A stretch of DNA of 64,000 nt from an uncultured Lachnospiraceae bacterium (GCA_934351255.1 CAKRJH010000005.1:1-64000); one strand, 5' to 3'; counted from the first letter of the stretch, positions 8,986 through 17,414 are shown. Translations and numbers: made by a program. The notes: generated from the letters alone by a model not told the origin.

Positions 8986-9060
8986 AGTATAAGTTATTGC
9001 AAAATAATTTCAATGCTCATTGCAGAATTTGCAAATATATTGCAGAATTTGCAAAAAAAT
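8986..9060 (-). promoter_or_regulatory. ABC-operon promoter with tandem LytTR-type operator
   Basis: TTGAAA (9008-9013) and TATACT (8986-8991) are 16 bp apart on the minus strand. Directly upstream of the -35 box, ATTGCAGAATTTGCAAA occurs at 9019-9035 and again at 9039-9055, a 20-bp period, with a third partial copy from 9059. Two direct repeats about two helical turns apart are the usual binding arrangement for AgrA/LytTR regulators such as the one encoded at 10386. The link is inferred. Confidence 0.55.
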
Positions 9061-9084
9061 TGCAAAAAACCACAGGAACTCAAC

Positions 9085-10389
9085 TTATTGGCAATGTTCC
9101 TGTGGTATAATAACCGAAATATAAAATTCTTTTTTTGTATGCTTTATCGCATAATACCCCTGATTTTTCTCAACTATTTTCATTACATTCTTCAAACCAA
9201 TTCCATGACTGCTTTTTTCTTTCTCTTTTGTTGTATATAAGCTTTGTCCAACTTTATTTAATTTTCCATTATATGTATTTTTTATTGAAAGAACAAAATC
9301 ACTGTCGTCATATACGCATTTCAGTTTTATAATCCGTTCCCCCTGACATTTTTCACAGGCTTCAATTGCATTATTTAAAAGATTAGATAACAGAATCACT
9401 ACATCAGATGAACTAATATTTAGTCTTGATAAATCATTTATTTTGCATACAAATAAAATATTTTTTTCAATCGCATCTTGATATTTAGCATTTAAAACCG
9501 CATTTATAAATGAATGATTTGTATCTATGTAATCTAAGTCATGCATCACTTTTCCGGTTATCGGTCTTAAATATTCTATTAATTTTTCATACTCCTCTTT
9601 TTCACATAATGACTGAATACACATAAGCTGATTTTTATATTCATGCGATAGTTCTCTTTGCTCCTTTACTTTTTCAGAAATTGTATGATATAAATGCATC
9701 TGATTTCTTATGTCCATCTCAATCAAAGCTTTCTCCCTTAATAAGCATTCACGCTTTCCTATATTTTGAAGAAAATAAAACATAATTATATTGATACATA
9801 ACAATCCTGCTGCAACACTCCAAAAAATATAAATCAAACCACTATCAATAATTTTTTTCAGATTTTTTACAAATGCAAGCGTAATCACTATAGATGTCAG
9901 AGGCATAATTAAAAATATGACCCAGTCTTTTTCATTGATATATCTGATGCTATTTTGACAAAAAAAATGATTTGCAACCATTACCAATAAAAACAAAAAT
10001 AATTTTGCCAAAATCACTATTAAAAAACTTCCTGATTCTAGCTCAATCTCGGTTTCCGAAAGAATGACTGGATACAGTAACAGTGTAATAAAATCCGCAA
10101 GCCATAACACTCCTAAAAAAACAATATATAAAATTGATATTTTATATATTTTCTCTTTAAAATATATTGCAAATATAACTGCTGTACTTCCAATATCAAG
10201 TATCAGTTTAATAAAAATATTATCCACAAAGATACTAGCGGTAACACAAGAAATTATACTGCTGCTCAAAATTGCCATAAGCTTTCCTATATTTGAATTT
10301 TGTTTACTTACAAAAATTTCAAAAAAAATAACACAGCAGATAGTTTCTATTAATACAACCAGATAACTCTGCAAAAAATAAAACATCAT
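9085..10389 (-). CDS. AgrC-like sensor histidine kinase (GHKL)
   Basis: 434 residues. The first 200 or so form about six membrane segments, as in peptide-sensing AgrC-family kinases. A helical region follows with the phospho-acceptor block QRELSHEYKNQ (His near 250), then the ATP-binding N box LSNLLNNAIEAC and G box HGIGLKNV of the HATPase_c_5 type. Its start overlaps the end of the response-regulator gene by 4 bp. No AgrB/AgrD pair is present, so the signal, if a peptide, comes from elsewhere. Confidence 0.85.
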   Translation of the reverse strand: MMFYFLQSYLVVLIETICCVIFFEIFVSKQNSNIGKLMAILSSSIISCVTASIFVDNIFIKLILDIGSTAVIFAIYFKEKIYKISILYIVFLGVLWLADFITLLLYPVILSETEIELESGSFLIVILAKLFLFLLVMVANHFFCQNSIRYINEKDWVIFLIMPLTSIVITLAFVKNLKKIIDSGLIYIFWSVAAGLLCINIIMFYFLQNIGKRECLLREKALIEMDIRNQMHLYHTISEKVKEQRELSHEYKNQLMCIQSLCEKEEYEKLIEYLRPITGKVMHDLDYIDTNHSFINAVLNAKYQDAIEKNILFVCKINDLSRLNISSSDVVILLSNLLNNAIEACEKCQGERIIKLKCVYDDSDFVLSIKNTYNGKLNKVGQSLYTTKEKEKSSHGIGLKNVMKIVEKNQGYYAIKHTKKEFYISVIIPQEHCQ

Positions 10390-11114
10390 ATCTCTCCTTT
10401 ATAAATAGCAACTCTACCCCGAACTTCTTTTAATTTTGAACGTGCTATCGGCAATGTCTTCCCATTAATTAAAATCAAAAAATTCCCGCTTATCGTTTTC
10501 ACATATTTCAAGTTAACCAGATAACTTTGATGACTACGCACAAATATATCCGTAAACGTTTTTGAAGCATTATTAAGCGTTTCATACATAGTATATAAAT
10601 CAACCTCTTCACCAAATACATGAAAAAGCAACTTGTGTAGTTCACTTTCAACATATATAATCTTCTCTAATGCAATATTCTTCTCTCCTTCCTGAAAACA
10701 GAATTTTTGAATATTGGGCTTATAACCCATCCTTTCAAAAACAGCATTTAAACTTTCATACACTGATTGTTTAAAATTTACATCCGATTTCAACAAATAA
10801 CGAATCGCATCAACTTTATATCCTTCTATCGTATAATTAATAAATGCAGTTACAAAAATCAAGAAGGTTTCCCTTGATAATTTTCGTAATTCTTTTGCTA
10901 TTTGTAATCCATTAGTTTCTCCCATATTAATATCTAAAAATAAAATCTGATATTTCATCATTTTTATATTATCTGCAAGAAATTCCTCCCCTGAACGATA
11001 TAGATCCACCACATAAGGTATTTGTTTTTCATCACAATAAAACTCTACTATTGTTTTTAGTTTCTCCGCAAAAATCATCTCATCATCGCATATAGCAATT
11101 TTTATTATTCCCAT
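10386..11114 (-). CDS. LytTR-family response regulator (AgrA-like)
   Basis: 242 residues. The receiver domain (1-125) shows the acidic pair ICDDE, the phospho-acceptor Asp in FLDINMGETNG and the conserved Thr/Lys positions (FVTAF, YLLKSD). The C-terminal LytTR DNA-binding domain runs from about 140 to 238, with the typical FVRSHQSYLVNL. Strong GGAGAGGGAG lies before the ATG. It is transcribed together with the kinase and probably controls the divergently spaced ABC operon downstream. Confidence 0.88.
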   Translation of the reverse strand: MGIIKIAICDDEMIFAEKLKTIVEFYCDEKQIPYVVDLYRSGEEFLADNIKMMKYQILFLDINMGETNGLQIAKELRKLSRETFLIFVTAFINYTIEGYKVDAIRYLLKSDVNFKQSVYESLNAVFERMGYKPNIQKFCFQEGEKNIALEKIIYVESELHKLLFHVFGEEVDLYTMYETLNNASKTFTDIFVRSHQSYLVNLKYVKTISGNFLILINGKTLPIARSKLKEVRGRVAIYKGEI

Positions 11115-11466
11115 ATTTTCTCCCTCTCCTTATTCTATCGTAAATACGCAAACTCCACCTATTATATTTTAATAGTAATATGTTTTGGAAACTTTTACAA
11201 TAAAAACATCCAACTGGTCAATTTACCCCATTATTGTTTTGCTTCTTTACGGTGAAAAATAGCTAATTTAAAAAATCAACAACCATATTGTTTTCCACAT
11301 CCATTAAGATGTCGATCAACTAAAGTTAACATTTCGATGTTCAATCACTATTCGTCCCTGCATTCTTGCTGTCTACGCTTGTCAGATGCCGTTATCGGTA
11401 TCATCCCAAGACTCGCTATTATTGGGTTGGATAAACCTTGTAGAAACCAGATTTCCACCGGCTTGA
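11115..11466. other. Gene-free interval upstream of the two-component operon
   Basis: No coding sequence supported. On the minus strand TTGTAA and TACTAT, 17 bp apart (about 11169-11197), could drive the two-component genes. Two AGTT-containing boxes 22 bp apart lie just upstream and may be LytTR sites. The right arm of the imperfect repeat is at 11262-11283. The stretch 11340-11466 is less AT-rich than its surroundings and looks like debris of another insertion, but I could not identify it. Confidence 0.45.
11262..11283 (+). repeat. Right arm of imperfect 22-bp direct repeat
   Basis: Matches 5053-5074 at 20 of 22 positions (differences at the 11th and 14th bases). Confidence 0.5.
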
Positions 11467-11676
11467 CTACATACCCTTAGCTAGGCGCACAACTGGAAGT
11501 GTAAAACAAATAAACTCCCATTCTGGAGCCAACTTATGAAGATGCTCATGCAAAACGGTTAGAGCCTCAAAAGCATATCCCTGTCGATGATATTTATAAG
11601 AAAACGTATATCCTAAGGAAATTATAATACTGATATCGAGCACATATTTCATTATTTCTATAATCAAACATTTCAT
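11467..11676 (-). pseudogene. Fragment of a ribosomal-protein-type GNAT acetyltransferase
   Basis: Within this 69-residue frame the segment LGYTFSYKYHRQGYAFEAL is the acetyl-CoA binding motif of RimJ/RimL-type GNAT enzymes (usually IGY-x-L-x-P-x-Y-x-x-x-GYATEAL). The first strands and the C-terminal half of the fold are missing, so it is a remnant. It lies at the rlmH-proximal end of the cassette. Confidence 0.6.
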
Positions 11677-11762
11677 CTACATCGTTTTGCGATACATTGC
11701 GCAAATGCAGTCTTTTAGTGTCAATGAAAATCATCTATCCTCCATAATTCAGGCTTTAATTT

Positions 11763-11783
11763 TCCTATTTGTGGTACGGTTCA
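11763..11783 (-). repeat. Right copy of the rlmH 3'-end repeat (putative att site)
   Basis: Contains the EPYHK-stop codons of the intact rlmH gene and two flanking bases beyond the stop. It is identical over 21 bp to 4263-4283. This is the chromosomal, gene-proximal junction of the proposed cassette. Confidence 0.8.
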
Positions 11784-12244
11784 TGATTCATGATCCGATA
11801 ACTTCTATAAATCTGTTCCAGCAAGATCACCCTCATTAATTGATGCGGAAACGTCATCGCCGAAAAGCTCAGTTTCTCATCTGCGCGTGCCAGAACACTT
11901 TTGTGCAGTCCCAGAGAACCCCCGATTACAAATTGGATCTGACTGTTTCCCTGTATTCCCAACTGTTCTATTCGTCTGGACAACTGCACGGAATCCATGC
12001 TTTTCCCGTCAATCGCCAGCGCAATAACGTAGGCATCCGACCGGATCTTCGCCAGCAGACGTTCTCCTTCTTTTTGGCGAATGGCATCCTCCTGCGCCTC
12101 GCTCGCCCTATCCGGCGTCTTTTCATCGGGAACCTCCAGGATTTCCAACTTACAATACCGGCTCAGTCTCTTGCTATATTCTTCGATTGCCCCCCGAAAG
12201 TAGGCCTCTTTTACCTTTCCCACGCAACAAATACTGATTTTCAC
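11765..12244 (-). CDS. rlmH: 23S rRNA (pseudouridine1915-N3)-methyltransferase RlmH
   Basis: 159 residues, the normal size. It methylates pseudouridine 1915 in helix 69 of 23S rRNA using SAM. The SPOUT knot is recognisable as FVIGGSLG (about 106-113) and SFSAMTFPHQLMRVILLEQIYR, and the protein ends IMNHEPYHK as in orthologues. The gene is intact even though its last codons form one copy of the duplicated att repeat, so the insertion preserves the reading frame, exactly as SCC elements do at the staphylococcal rlmH (orfX). Confidence 0.97.
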   Translation of the reverse strand: MKISICCVGKVKEAYFRGAIEEYSKRLSRYCKLEILEVPDEKTPDRASEAQEDAIRQKEGERLLAKIRSDAYVIALAIDGKSMDSVQLSRRIEQLGIQGNSQIQFVIGGSLGLHKSVLARADEKLSFSAMTFPHQLMRVILLEQIYRSYRIMNHEPYHK

Positions 12245-12291
12245 GCATCTGTCCTCCTGCCGTACTCTTTTCTATATTCGAAACTGCTGTC

Positions 12292-12687
12292 TCAATGTTT
12301 TCCCTCAATCACATCGATCAACGTTCGATCCAACATCAGAGTTTTATTCCATGGATTCAGAATAATCCCCTCCACAGCATCTGCCTGTCCCACAGTCTGA
12401 AAAATCTGTGAGATTTCCGCGGTAAAGGCGGATTGAACCGAATCGCTTCCCTTGAGCTGTTCCTCAAAGCTGGTAAATGCCATGAACCAGCGTCGTCCAT
12501 CATCCGTTTGTACTGTTTTCAGAGTCATTCCACCCGGCTTCTGTTGTTCGACCGCCACGATCCACTCCGCTCCATCGTTTTTATTACGCCGGATCAGACT
12601 TAATGCCTGGGACAGTCTCTGCGGTGTGGGTTCCTTTTGTACGATTTCGATCATTTGTTCCAATGTTTCATTATATTTTAAGTCCAT
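12292..12687 (-). CDS. SseB-like N-terminal domain protein
   Basis: 131 residues from the ATG at 12687, preceded by GTGAGG; an upstream in-frame ATG lies inside the rpsI terminator and is rejected. Features such as DGRRWFMAFTSFEEQLKG and EGIILNPWNKTLMLDRTLID match the SseB N-terminal domain family, found as single-domain proteins of unknown role in Firmicutes. It lies between the ribosomal operon and rlmH. Confidence 0.7.
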   Translation of the reverse strand: MDLKYNETLEQMIEIVQKEPTPQRLSQALSLIRRNKNDGAEWIVAVEQQKPGGMTLKTVQTDDGRRWFMAFTSFEEQLKGSDSVQSAFTAEISQIFQTVGQADAVEGIILNPWNKTLMLDRTLIDVIEGKH

Positions 12688-12699
12688 AGTAAACCTCAC

Positions 12700-12734
12700 A
12701 AAAAAACTCCCTGGATGCATGCACCCAGAGAGTT
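12700..12734 (-). terminator. Terminator of rplM-rpsI
   Basis: On the minus strand ACTCTCTGGGTGCAT pairs with ATGCATCCAGGGAGT and is followed by seven Ts, 30 bases after the rpsI stop. Confidence 0.85.
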
Positions 12735-12765
12735 TGTAATCGTTTCGCCTTGTAATCCGTGCAGA

Positions 12766-13155
12766 TTATCGCTTGCTGAACTGAGGAGCTCTACGAGCCT
12801 TCTTGAGACCGTATTTCTTACGCTCTTTCATTCTAGGATCACGAGTTAAGTATCCAGCCTTCTTTAAGGTTGGACGGAACTCTGCATCTACATTCAGCAG
12901 CGCACGTGCGATACCGTGACGGATAGCACCTGCCTGTCCTGTAAATCCACCACCATGTACGTTAACCTTTACATCGTACTTGTCTGCGGTGTTTGTTGCC
13001 TCTAATGGCTGACGAACGATGATCTTGAGTGTCTCTAAACCGAAGTACTCATCCATGTCCTTCTTGTTGATCGTAATCTTACCAGTTCCTGGTACTAAAT
13101 ATACTCTGGCAATACTGCTCTTTCTTCTACCTGTTCCGTAAAACTTGTTAGCCAC
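12766..13155 (-). CDS. rpsI: 30S ribosomal protein S9
   Basis: 129 residues, full length. It begins MANKFYGTGRRKSSIARVYL, has the VHGGGFTGQAGAIRHGIARALL core, and ends in the basic tail ARRAPQFSKR that reaches the ribosomal P site. It is 19 bp downstream of rplM, the standard bacterial pair. Confidence 0.98.
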   Translation of the reverse strand: MANKFYGTGRRKSSIARVYLVPGTGKITINKKDMDEYFGLETLKIIVRQPLEATNTADKYDVKVNVHGGGFTGQAGAIRHGIARALLNVDAEFRPTLKKAGYLTRDPRMKERKKYGLKKARRAPQFSKR

Positions 13156-13174
13156 TGTGATTTCCTCCTCTCAA

Positions 13175-13612
13175 TTATCTCTCTGTGATCTCTAATACTT
13201 CTGGCTTCTGTGCTGCATGACCATGCTCAGCTCCAGCATATACATGAAGCTTAGACATCATCTGACGACCAAGTGGTCCCTTTGGAAGCATTCCCTTTAC
13301 TGCATGCTCGATCACATACTCAGGTTTCTTGCTTAACATCTCCTTCAGGGTTGTCTCTTTCATACCACCTACATAATCAGAGTGGTTATAATAAATCTTC
13401 TGCTCTAACTTTCTACCAGTTACCTGGATCTTGTCAGCATTGATCACGATGACATAATCACCTGTATCAACATGTGGTGTAAAGATTGCCTTGTTCTTTC
13501 CTCTGAGCACGCTTGCAACCTCAGATGCAAGACGGCCTAATGTATGTCCTGTAGCGTCAACTACATACCATTTTCTTTCAACTTTGGATGGGTTAGCCAT
13601 ATAACTTTTCAT
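13175..13612 (-). CDS. rplM: 50S ribosomal protein L13
   Basis: 145 residues. It shows WYVVDATGHTLGRLASEVASVLRGK, YNHSDYVGGMKE and the VKGMLPKGPLGRQMMSKLHVY signature of L13. The first gene of the rplM-rpsI operon, with AGGAGG ahead of the ATG. A downstream ATG (residue 5) is possible as start. Confidence 0.98.
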   Translation of the reverse strand: MKSYMANPSKVERKWYVVDATGHTLGRLASEVASVLRGKNKAIFTPHVDTGDYVIVINADKIQVTGRKLEQKIYYNHSDYVGGMKETTLKEMLSKKPEYVIEHAVKGMLPKGPLGRQMMSKLHVYAGAEHGHAAQKPEVLEITER

Positions 13613-13745
13613 CCCAGTACCTCCTAACTAATCATTACGAATCTATACTATCTGCGCTACGCATGTCTTGCTGTTACCGGGGCATTGGCTTAAGCAGGCA
13701 TACGCCACACTGACCCATTTTACTATAATCGGCCTCGCATGTCAA
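13613..13745 (-). promoter_or_regulatory. rplM promoter and probable L13 leader
   Basis: A consensus-like promoter lies at 13717-13745 (TTGACA, 17 bp, TAAAAT). The roughly 100-nt untranslated leader has several GC-rich pairing segments (for example TGCCTGCTTAAGCC and CCCCGG). Firmicutes often carry an autoregulatory L13 leader RNA here; I infer rather than demonstrate that this is one. Confidence 0.6.
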
Positions 13746-13851
13746 TGTTTTTCTTTAATAAATGTAGTGATTAAATGTAGTGATAAATATAAAGAATAAT
13801 AAGAACCGTGTAGAGCGGCAAATACGAAAATGCAAAATATGCGAAATACAG

Positions 13852-13889
13852 GAAAAACCTGCCGGCGGATCGCTCCGTGGGCAGGTTTC
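13852..13889 (-). terminator. Terminator of the LacI-family gene
   Basis: On the minus strand AAACCTGCC pairs with GGCAGGTTT around a 14-nt loop, and the stem runs into a short T-run. It lies 35 bases after the stop. Confidence 0.7.
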
Positions 13890-13923
13890 CTGTTTTCTTC
13901 CTTTAGATTTTCCTTAATGGAGA

Positions 13924-14940
13924 TCATCGAATCTTGAGTACGGATTCACCCTCTACCAGGGTAGCTCCCACTACCACAGGCTTGGTGGAGACCGTTCTCT
14001 TCTTCTCGATCAGGGCGATCAGTTTGTCTGCCGCCTTCTTCCCTATCTGCTCTGTATCCTGGCGCACCGTCGTCAGACGGGGTACCAGATTGCCGGCAAT
14101 AAAGATATCATCATATCCCGCAATAGAGATATCCTCCGGTATATGCAGTCCCATGGACTGGATACAGCTTATGCCGCCCAACGCCGAATAATCATCCGAA
14201 TAGATGATGCATGTCGGTGGATCCGGCAGTTCTAACAATTTCTTGGTGTACTCGTCCGCCTTGTTCAGATTACGGTATTCGGAATGAATAATGTAATCGT
14301 CCACAATCGGTATCCCATGGCTCTGCAGTACTTCTTTCATGCTCTCGACCCGGGACTTGGTAACCCACGAATAATACTCTCCCGTGATATAAGCGATCTT
14401 GGTATGTCCCTGTTTGACAATGTATTCCACCAGATCACTCATGCCATTGCGATTGTTTGACAGTACACTCACACGGTCCGGAAACTGATAATCGATCGTG
14501 ACGAGCGGCACATTACTCTGCACCAGCTCTACCACCTCCGGATTGTCGAAATCAATACATGCGATCACGACGCCGTCCAGCCCCCGGTATCTGCAATGTT
14601 CCAGATATGTCTTGCTTTTCTTTGCCTTTTTATTGCTGTTGATAAATGTGATATCGTATCCTTTGCTCTCTGCAGTCGCCTTAAAACTGTTCAGGATATT
14701 GGCAAAATAATCATGAGTCAGTCCGCTCATAGCGCCGTCCACGAATAGCACACCGATGTTAAAGCTCTTGTTCATGCGGATCGCTCTCGCATAATACTGT
14801 GGGAAATAGCCCACCTCCTTGGCTACTTCCTTGATGCGCCTCTTCGTCTCCTCACCAATATCATCTTTGTCATTTAACGCCTTACTTACAGTTGCAACAG
14901 ACACGTCACACATCTTTGCAATGTCCTTAATGGATGCCAT
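13924..14940 (-). CDS. LacI-family transcriptional regulator
   Basis: 338 residues from the ATG at 14940, which has AGGAG eight bases upstream and begins exactly at the conserved MASIKDIAKMCDVSVATVSKAL helix-turn-helix. The rest is a periplasmic-binding-like sugar sensor (FNIGVLFVD, SISIAGYDDIFIA near 275). It ends the strand cluster containing a GH42 beta-galactosidase 530 bp away, so regulation of that gene is plausible but not shown. Its own promoter at 15033-15061 is followed by GAAAACATTTAA, which resembles a half-conserved LacI operator. Confidence 0.9.
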   Translation of the reverse strand: MASIKDIAKMCDVSVATVSKALNDKDDIGEETKRRIKEVAKEVGYFPQYYARAIRMNKSFNIGVLFVDGAMSGLTHDYFANILNSFKATAESKGYDITFINSNKKAKKSKTYLEHCRYRGLDGVVIACIDFDNPEVVELVQSNVPLVTIDYQFPDRVSVLSNNRNGMSDLVEYIVKQGHTKIAYITGEYYSWVTKSRVESMKEVLQSHGIPIVDDYIIHSEYRNLNKADEYTKKLLELPDPPTCIIYSDDYSALGGISCIQSMGLHIPEDISIAGYDDIFIAGNLVPRLTTVRQDTEQIGKKAADKLIALIEKKRTVSTKPVVVGATLVEGESVLKIR

Positions 14941-15032
14941 ATGCAACGCTCCTGTCCTTAAATTTTCTCTCTTATCCCGTTCAGTCTTTAAGATCCAAAA
15001 CAGTCGTTCTTCACTTAAATGTTTTCGAGAAA

Positions 15033-15061
15033 AGTATAGCATAATTTTCGTACAGTGACAA
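15033..15061 (-). promoter_or_regulatory. Promoter of the LacI-family gene
   Basis: TTGTCA (15056-15061) and TATACT (15033-15038), 17 bp apart on the minus strand. The mapped leader is about 90 nt. Confidence 0.65.
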
Positions 15062-15099
15062 GACATTTACTGACATAAGTTTGTTTTTCTTAATAAGTA

Positions 15100-15477
15100 T
15101 CAATGAGATGGAAAATAGAACAGCATCAGATATGCCATACGCAGGATCATTCCGGTAATAAACAGTGCGCCCTGCAGGTACAGATCAAACCATCTGTGTT
15201 TCCAGCGCTTCTCCCCGGTCTTCGCATCCTTCTGGATCAGGTCTATGCGAGGCGACAGATATCGGATCACCGCCACAAACACCATGGACACAAACAGCCA
15301 GAGTAGAAACAGCCCAAAGCCTACCAGCTGGCTGATGCCCGGCTTCTGGACAAACGGCCATGCCACCTGATCCTGATGATTACTCATCAGGCAAAGCGTC
15401 AGATACAGATAATCCAGAGAGACAAATCCCCACACCAGGCTCACCACACTGCAGATCAATCGTTTCCACCATCTCAT
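15100..15477 (-). CDS. Small integral membrane protein, unknown function
   Basis: 125 residues with three hydrophobic segments (about 8-30, 50-75, 102-120). It starts inside the last codons of the GH42 gene (4-bp overlap), so it is translated in coupling with it. I recognise no family and no motif. Confidence 0.6.
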   Translation of the reverse strand: MRWWKRLICSVVSLVWGFVSLDYLYLTLCLMSNHQDQVAWPFVQKPGISQLVGFGLFLLWLFVSMVFVAVIRYLSPRIDLIQKDAKTGEKRWKHRWFDLYLQGALFITGMILRMAYLMLFYFPSH

Positions 15478-17414
15478 GCCTCATCGCTCCTTTCGATCTT
15501 CATGTCAAATGGTTCAAAGCATTGTCCCCTGTATTCGAGAGGGTTCTGCGTATTATTGAACCAGAATGTATAGATATGATCCCTACCCTTCCGCTGCGTC
15601 CTCTCAAGGCCGGTGGGAAGATCCGTCAGATACTCCATCTTCTGTTGGTCCAGAATATATCCGGCAAGCTGCCGGTAAAAGGCTCTGTCCGAAACGGTCC
15701 CTATATAATAGCACCAGCCCGTGCCAAAGGAATTGCAGGTGACTGCAGCCCTTCCCCGATAGAACTGATCCGCATACTCCGCCAGCACTTCGGCCGTGTC
15801 CGGCTTCAGAATATCACACCATTGTGTGCACAGTCTCTGACTGCCCTCTCCAAAATGACATCGCAGGCTCTGTGTCACCAGTCCGATCGGATCGTATTCC
15901 TCGACTGTCACTCCGGCCAGGCCGGCAAATATCCCCGGTAATGCCTCCATCACGCATCGGTTGTATTCATCTTTCACTCCGCTTCGATTGGTCAGAACCA
16001 CCGTTCCGCCACGGCGGGCCACCTCGCAGAGGCGGTCGGCAATCTGTTGTTTTTCCACAAACAGAGTCGGTGCCACCACGACCTGATAGCCGGAAAGATC
16101 ACTGTTCTCATCGATCAGATCAACACCGACGCCACAGGCCGTAAATCCATCGTGGAACAGTTTGAGCTGTTCCATATAATACATGCCATCCACCTGCGGC
16201 TGCAGCTTGAAGGCATACTCCTGATCCGATCCGTACAGGATCGCCACCCGGTTCTCCACCCGGCTGCCGTCCAGTTCCTGCCAGTCCGCCACCTCTGCAC
16301 AAAGCTGCTCAAACTCCCGGTATCTGCGCCCCGGAATATTGTCATGATCCAACAGTCCATGCCAGAACATCTCAGCGCCTGTACATGCCGTCCTCCACCG
16401 GAAATGCAGCACCGCGTCCGCACCGTGGGCGATCGCCTGCCAGGAATACCCCCGGATCATCCCAGGTCTGGTCGTAGGACTCATCGGCATCCAGCTTCCC
16501 AGCCCGCCGCTGAGCTGTTCCATGATCCAGAAATTCCGGCGTTTGATCCCGCGCATCAGATCCAGATGAAACGCATGGCTGTACAATTCCTCCGGATCCT
16601 CCGGCAGTCTGGTCGCAGGGTAATTATCATAAGAAACAAAATCCAGATCTTCAAACAGATCATAAAAATCCGGCATATTTTCACAGAGCCAGTTGTTCGT
16701 CGTGACCGGAATCTCCGGATCCACTGCACGGATCAGGCGAAGCTGAAACCGGACATAATCCACTGTACTCTGGGATGCATACCGGTTAAAATCCAGCGTA
16801 TAAGAAGGATTCAGCCAGGTCTGGTGCTCCCCAAACGGGGGCATTATCTGGGAAAAATCCGTATATTCCCCGCTCCACACAGCATTTCCCCAGACTTCAT
16901 TGACCTTGTCAATGCTGTGATACTTGTTGCGCACCCAGTCACGGAACGCCTCCTGACATACCGGGCAGCAGCAGTGGTTCGCCTCCAGCTCATTGTCGAT
17001 CTGATATCCCGTCACGATCTCCCAGTCTCGGTAATGTTCCACCATGGCCGTGATCATCTTCTCACAGTATGTCCTGAAAATGGGACTGTTCATGCAACGA
17101 TGTCCCCGGATTCCAACAGGCACCCTGTGTCCTGTCTTGTCCACCTGAATGATCTCGGGATGTGCCTCAAACATCCACTGCGGCGGCGTGCAGGTCGGCG
17201 TCCCCAGAAAGACCTCGATCCCCGCATTCTCAAACAGACGGATCGCCCGGTCAAGCCATCCAAACTCAAACTGTCCCTCCTGGGGCTCAAGACGGCTCCA
17301 TGCAAATTCGGCCAGACGCACGATCTTCACTCCGGCACGCTTCATCTGTTCCACATCCTGCTGCCACATACTCTCATCCCAGTGTTCCGGATAATAATCT
17401 ACCCCAATCTTCAT
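15474..17414 (-). CDS. GH42 beta-galactosidase
   Basis: 646 residues, normal for the family. Hydrolyses terminal beta-galactosides in the cytoplasm, since no signal peptide is present. The N-terminal TIM barrel begins MKIGVDYYPEHWD. The acid/base Glu142 lies in GYQIDNELEAN, the nucleophile Glu299 in FWIMEQLSGG, and the zinc-site cysteines are Cys107 and the CCCPVC cluster at 148-153. Trimerisation and C-terminal beta domains follow. Its ATG directly abuts the uvrB stop (TAGATG), with AAAGGA inside uvrB, so expression is coupled to uvrB. Confidence 0.95.
   Translation of the reverse strand: MKIGVDYYPEHWDESMWQQDVEQMKRAGVKIVRLAEFAWSRLEPQEGQFEFGWLDRAIRLFENAGIEVFLGTPTCTPPQWMFEAHPEIIQVDKTGHRVPVGIRGHRCMNSPIFRTYCEKMITAMVEHYRDWEIVTGYQIDNELEANHCCCPVCQEAFRDWVRNKYHSIDKVNEVWGNAVWSGEYTDFSQIMPPFGEHQTWLNPSYTLDFNRYASQSTVDYVRFQLRLIRAVDPEIPVTTNNWLCENMPDFYDLFEDLDFVSYDNYPATRLPEDPEELYSHAFHLDLMRGIKRRNFWIMEQLSGGLGSWMPMSPTTRPGMIRGYSWQAIAHGADAVLHFRWRTACTGAEMFWHGLLDHDNIPGRRYREFEQLCAEVADWQELDGSRVENRVAILYGSDQEYAFKLQPQVDGMYYMEQLKLFHDGFTACGVGVDLIDENSDLSGYQVVVAPTLFVEKQQIADRLCEVARRGGTVVLTNRSGVKDEYNRCVMEALPGIFAGLAGVTVEEYDPIGLVTQSLRCHFGEGSQRLCTQWCDILKPDTAEVLAEYADQFYRGRAAVTCNSFGTGWCYYIGTVSDRAFYRQLAGYILDQQKMEYLTDLPTGLERTQRKGRDHIYTFWFNNTQNPLEYRGQCFEPFDMKIERSDEA

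Noticed and set aside
11340..11466. A possible transposase or intron remnant
   Set aside because: The composition differs from its neighbours, but I could find no recognisable protein or intron domain in either strand, so I do not name it.
13742..13927. A 61-codon frame between the LacI gene and rplM
   Set aside because: It overlaps the rplM promoter and the LacI terminator and has no family resemblance.
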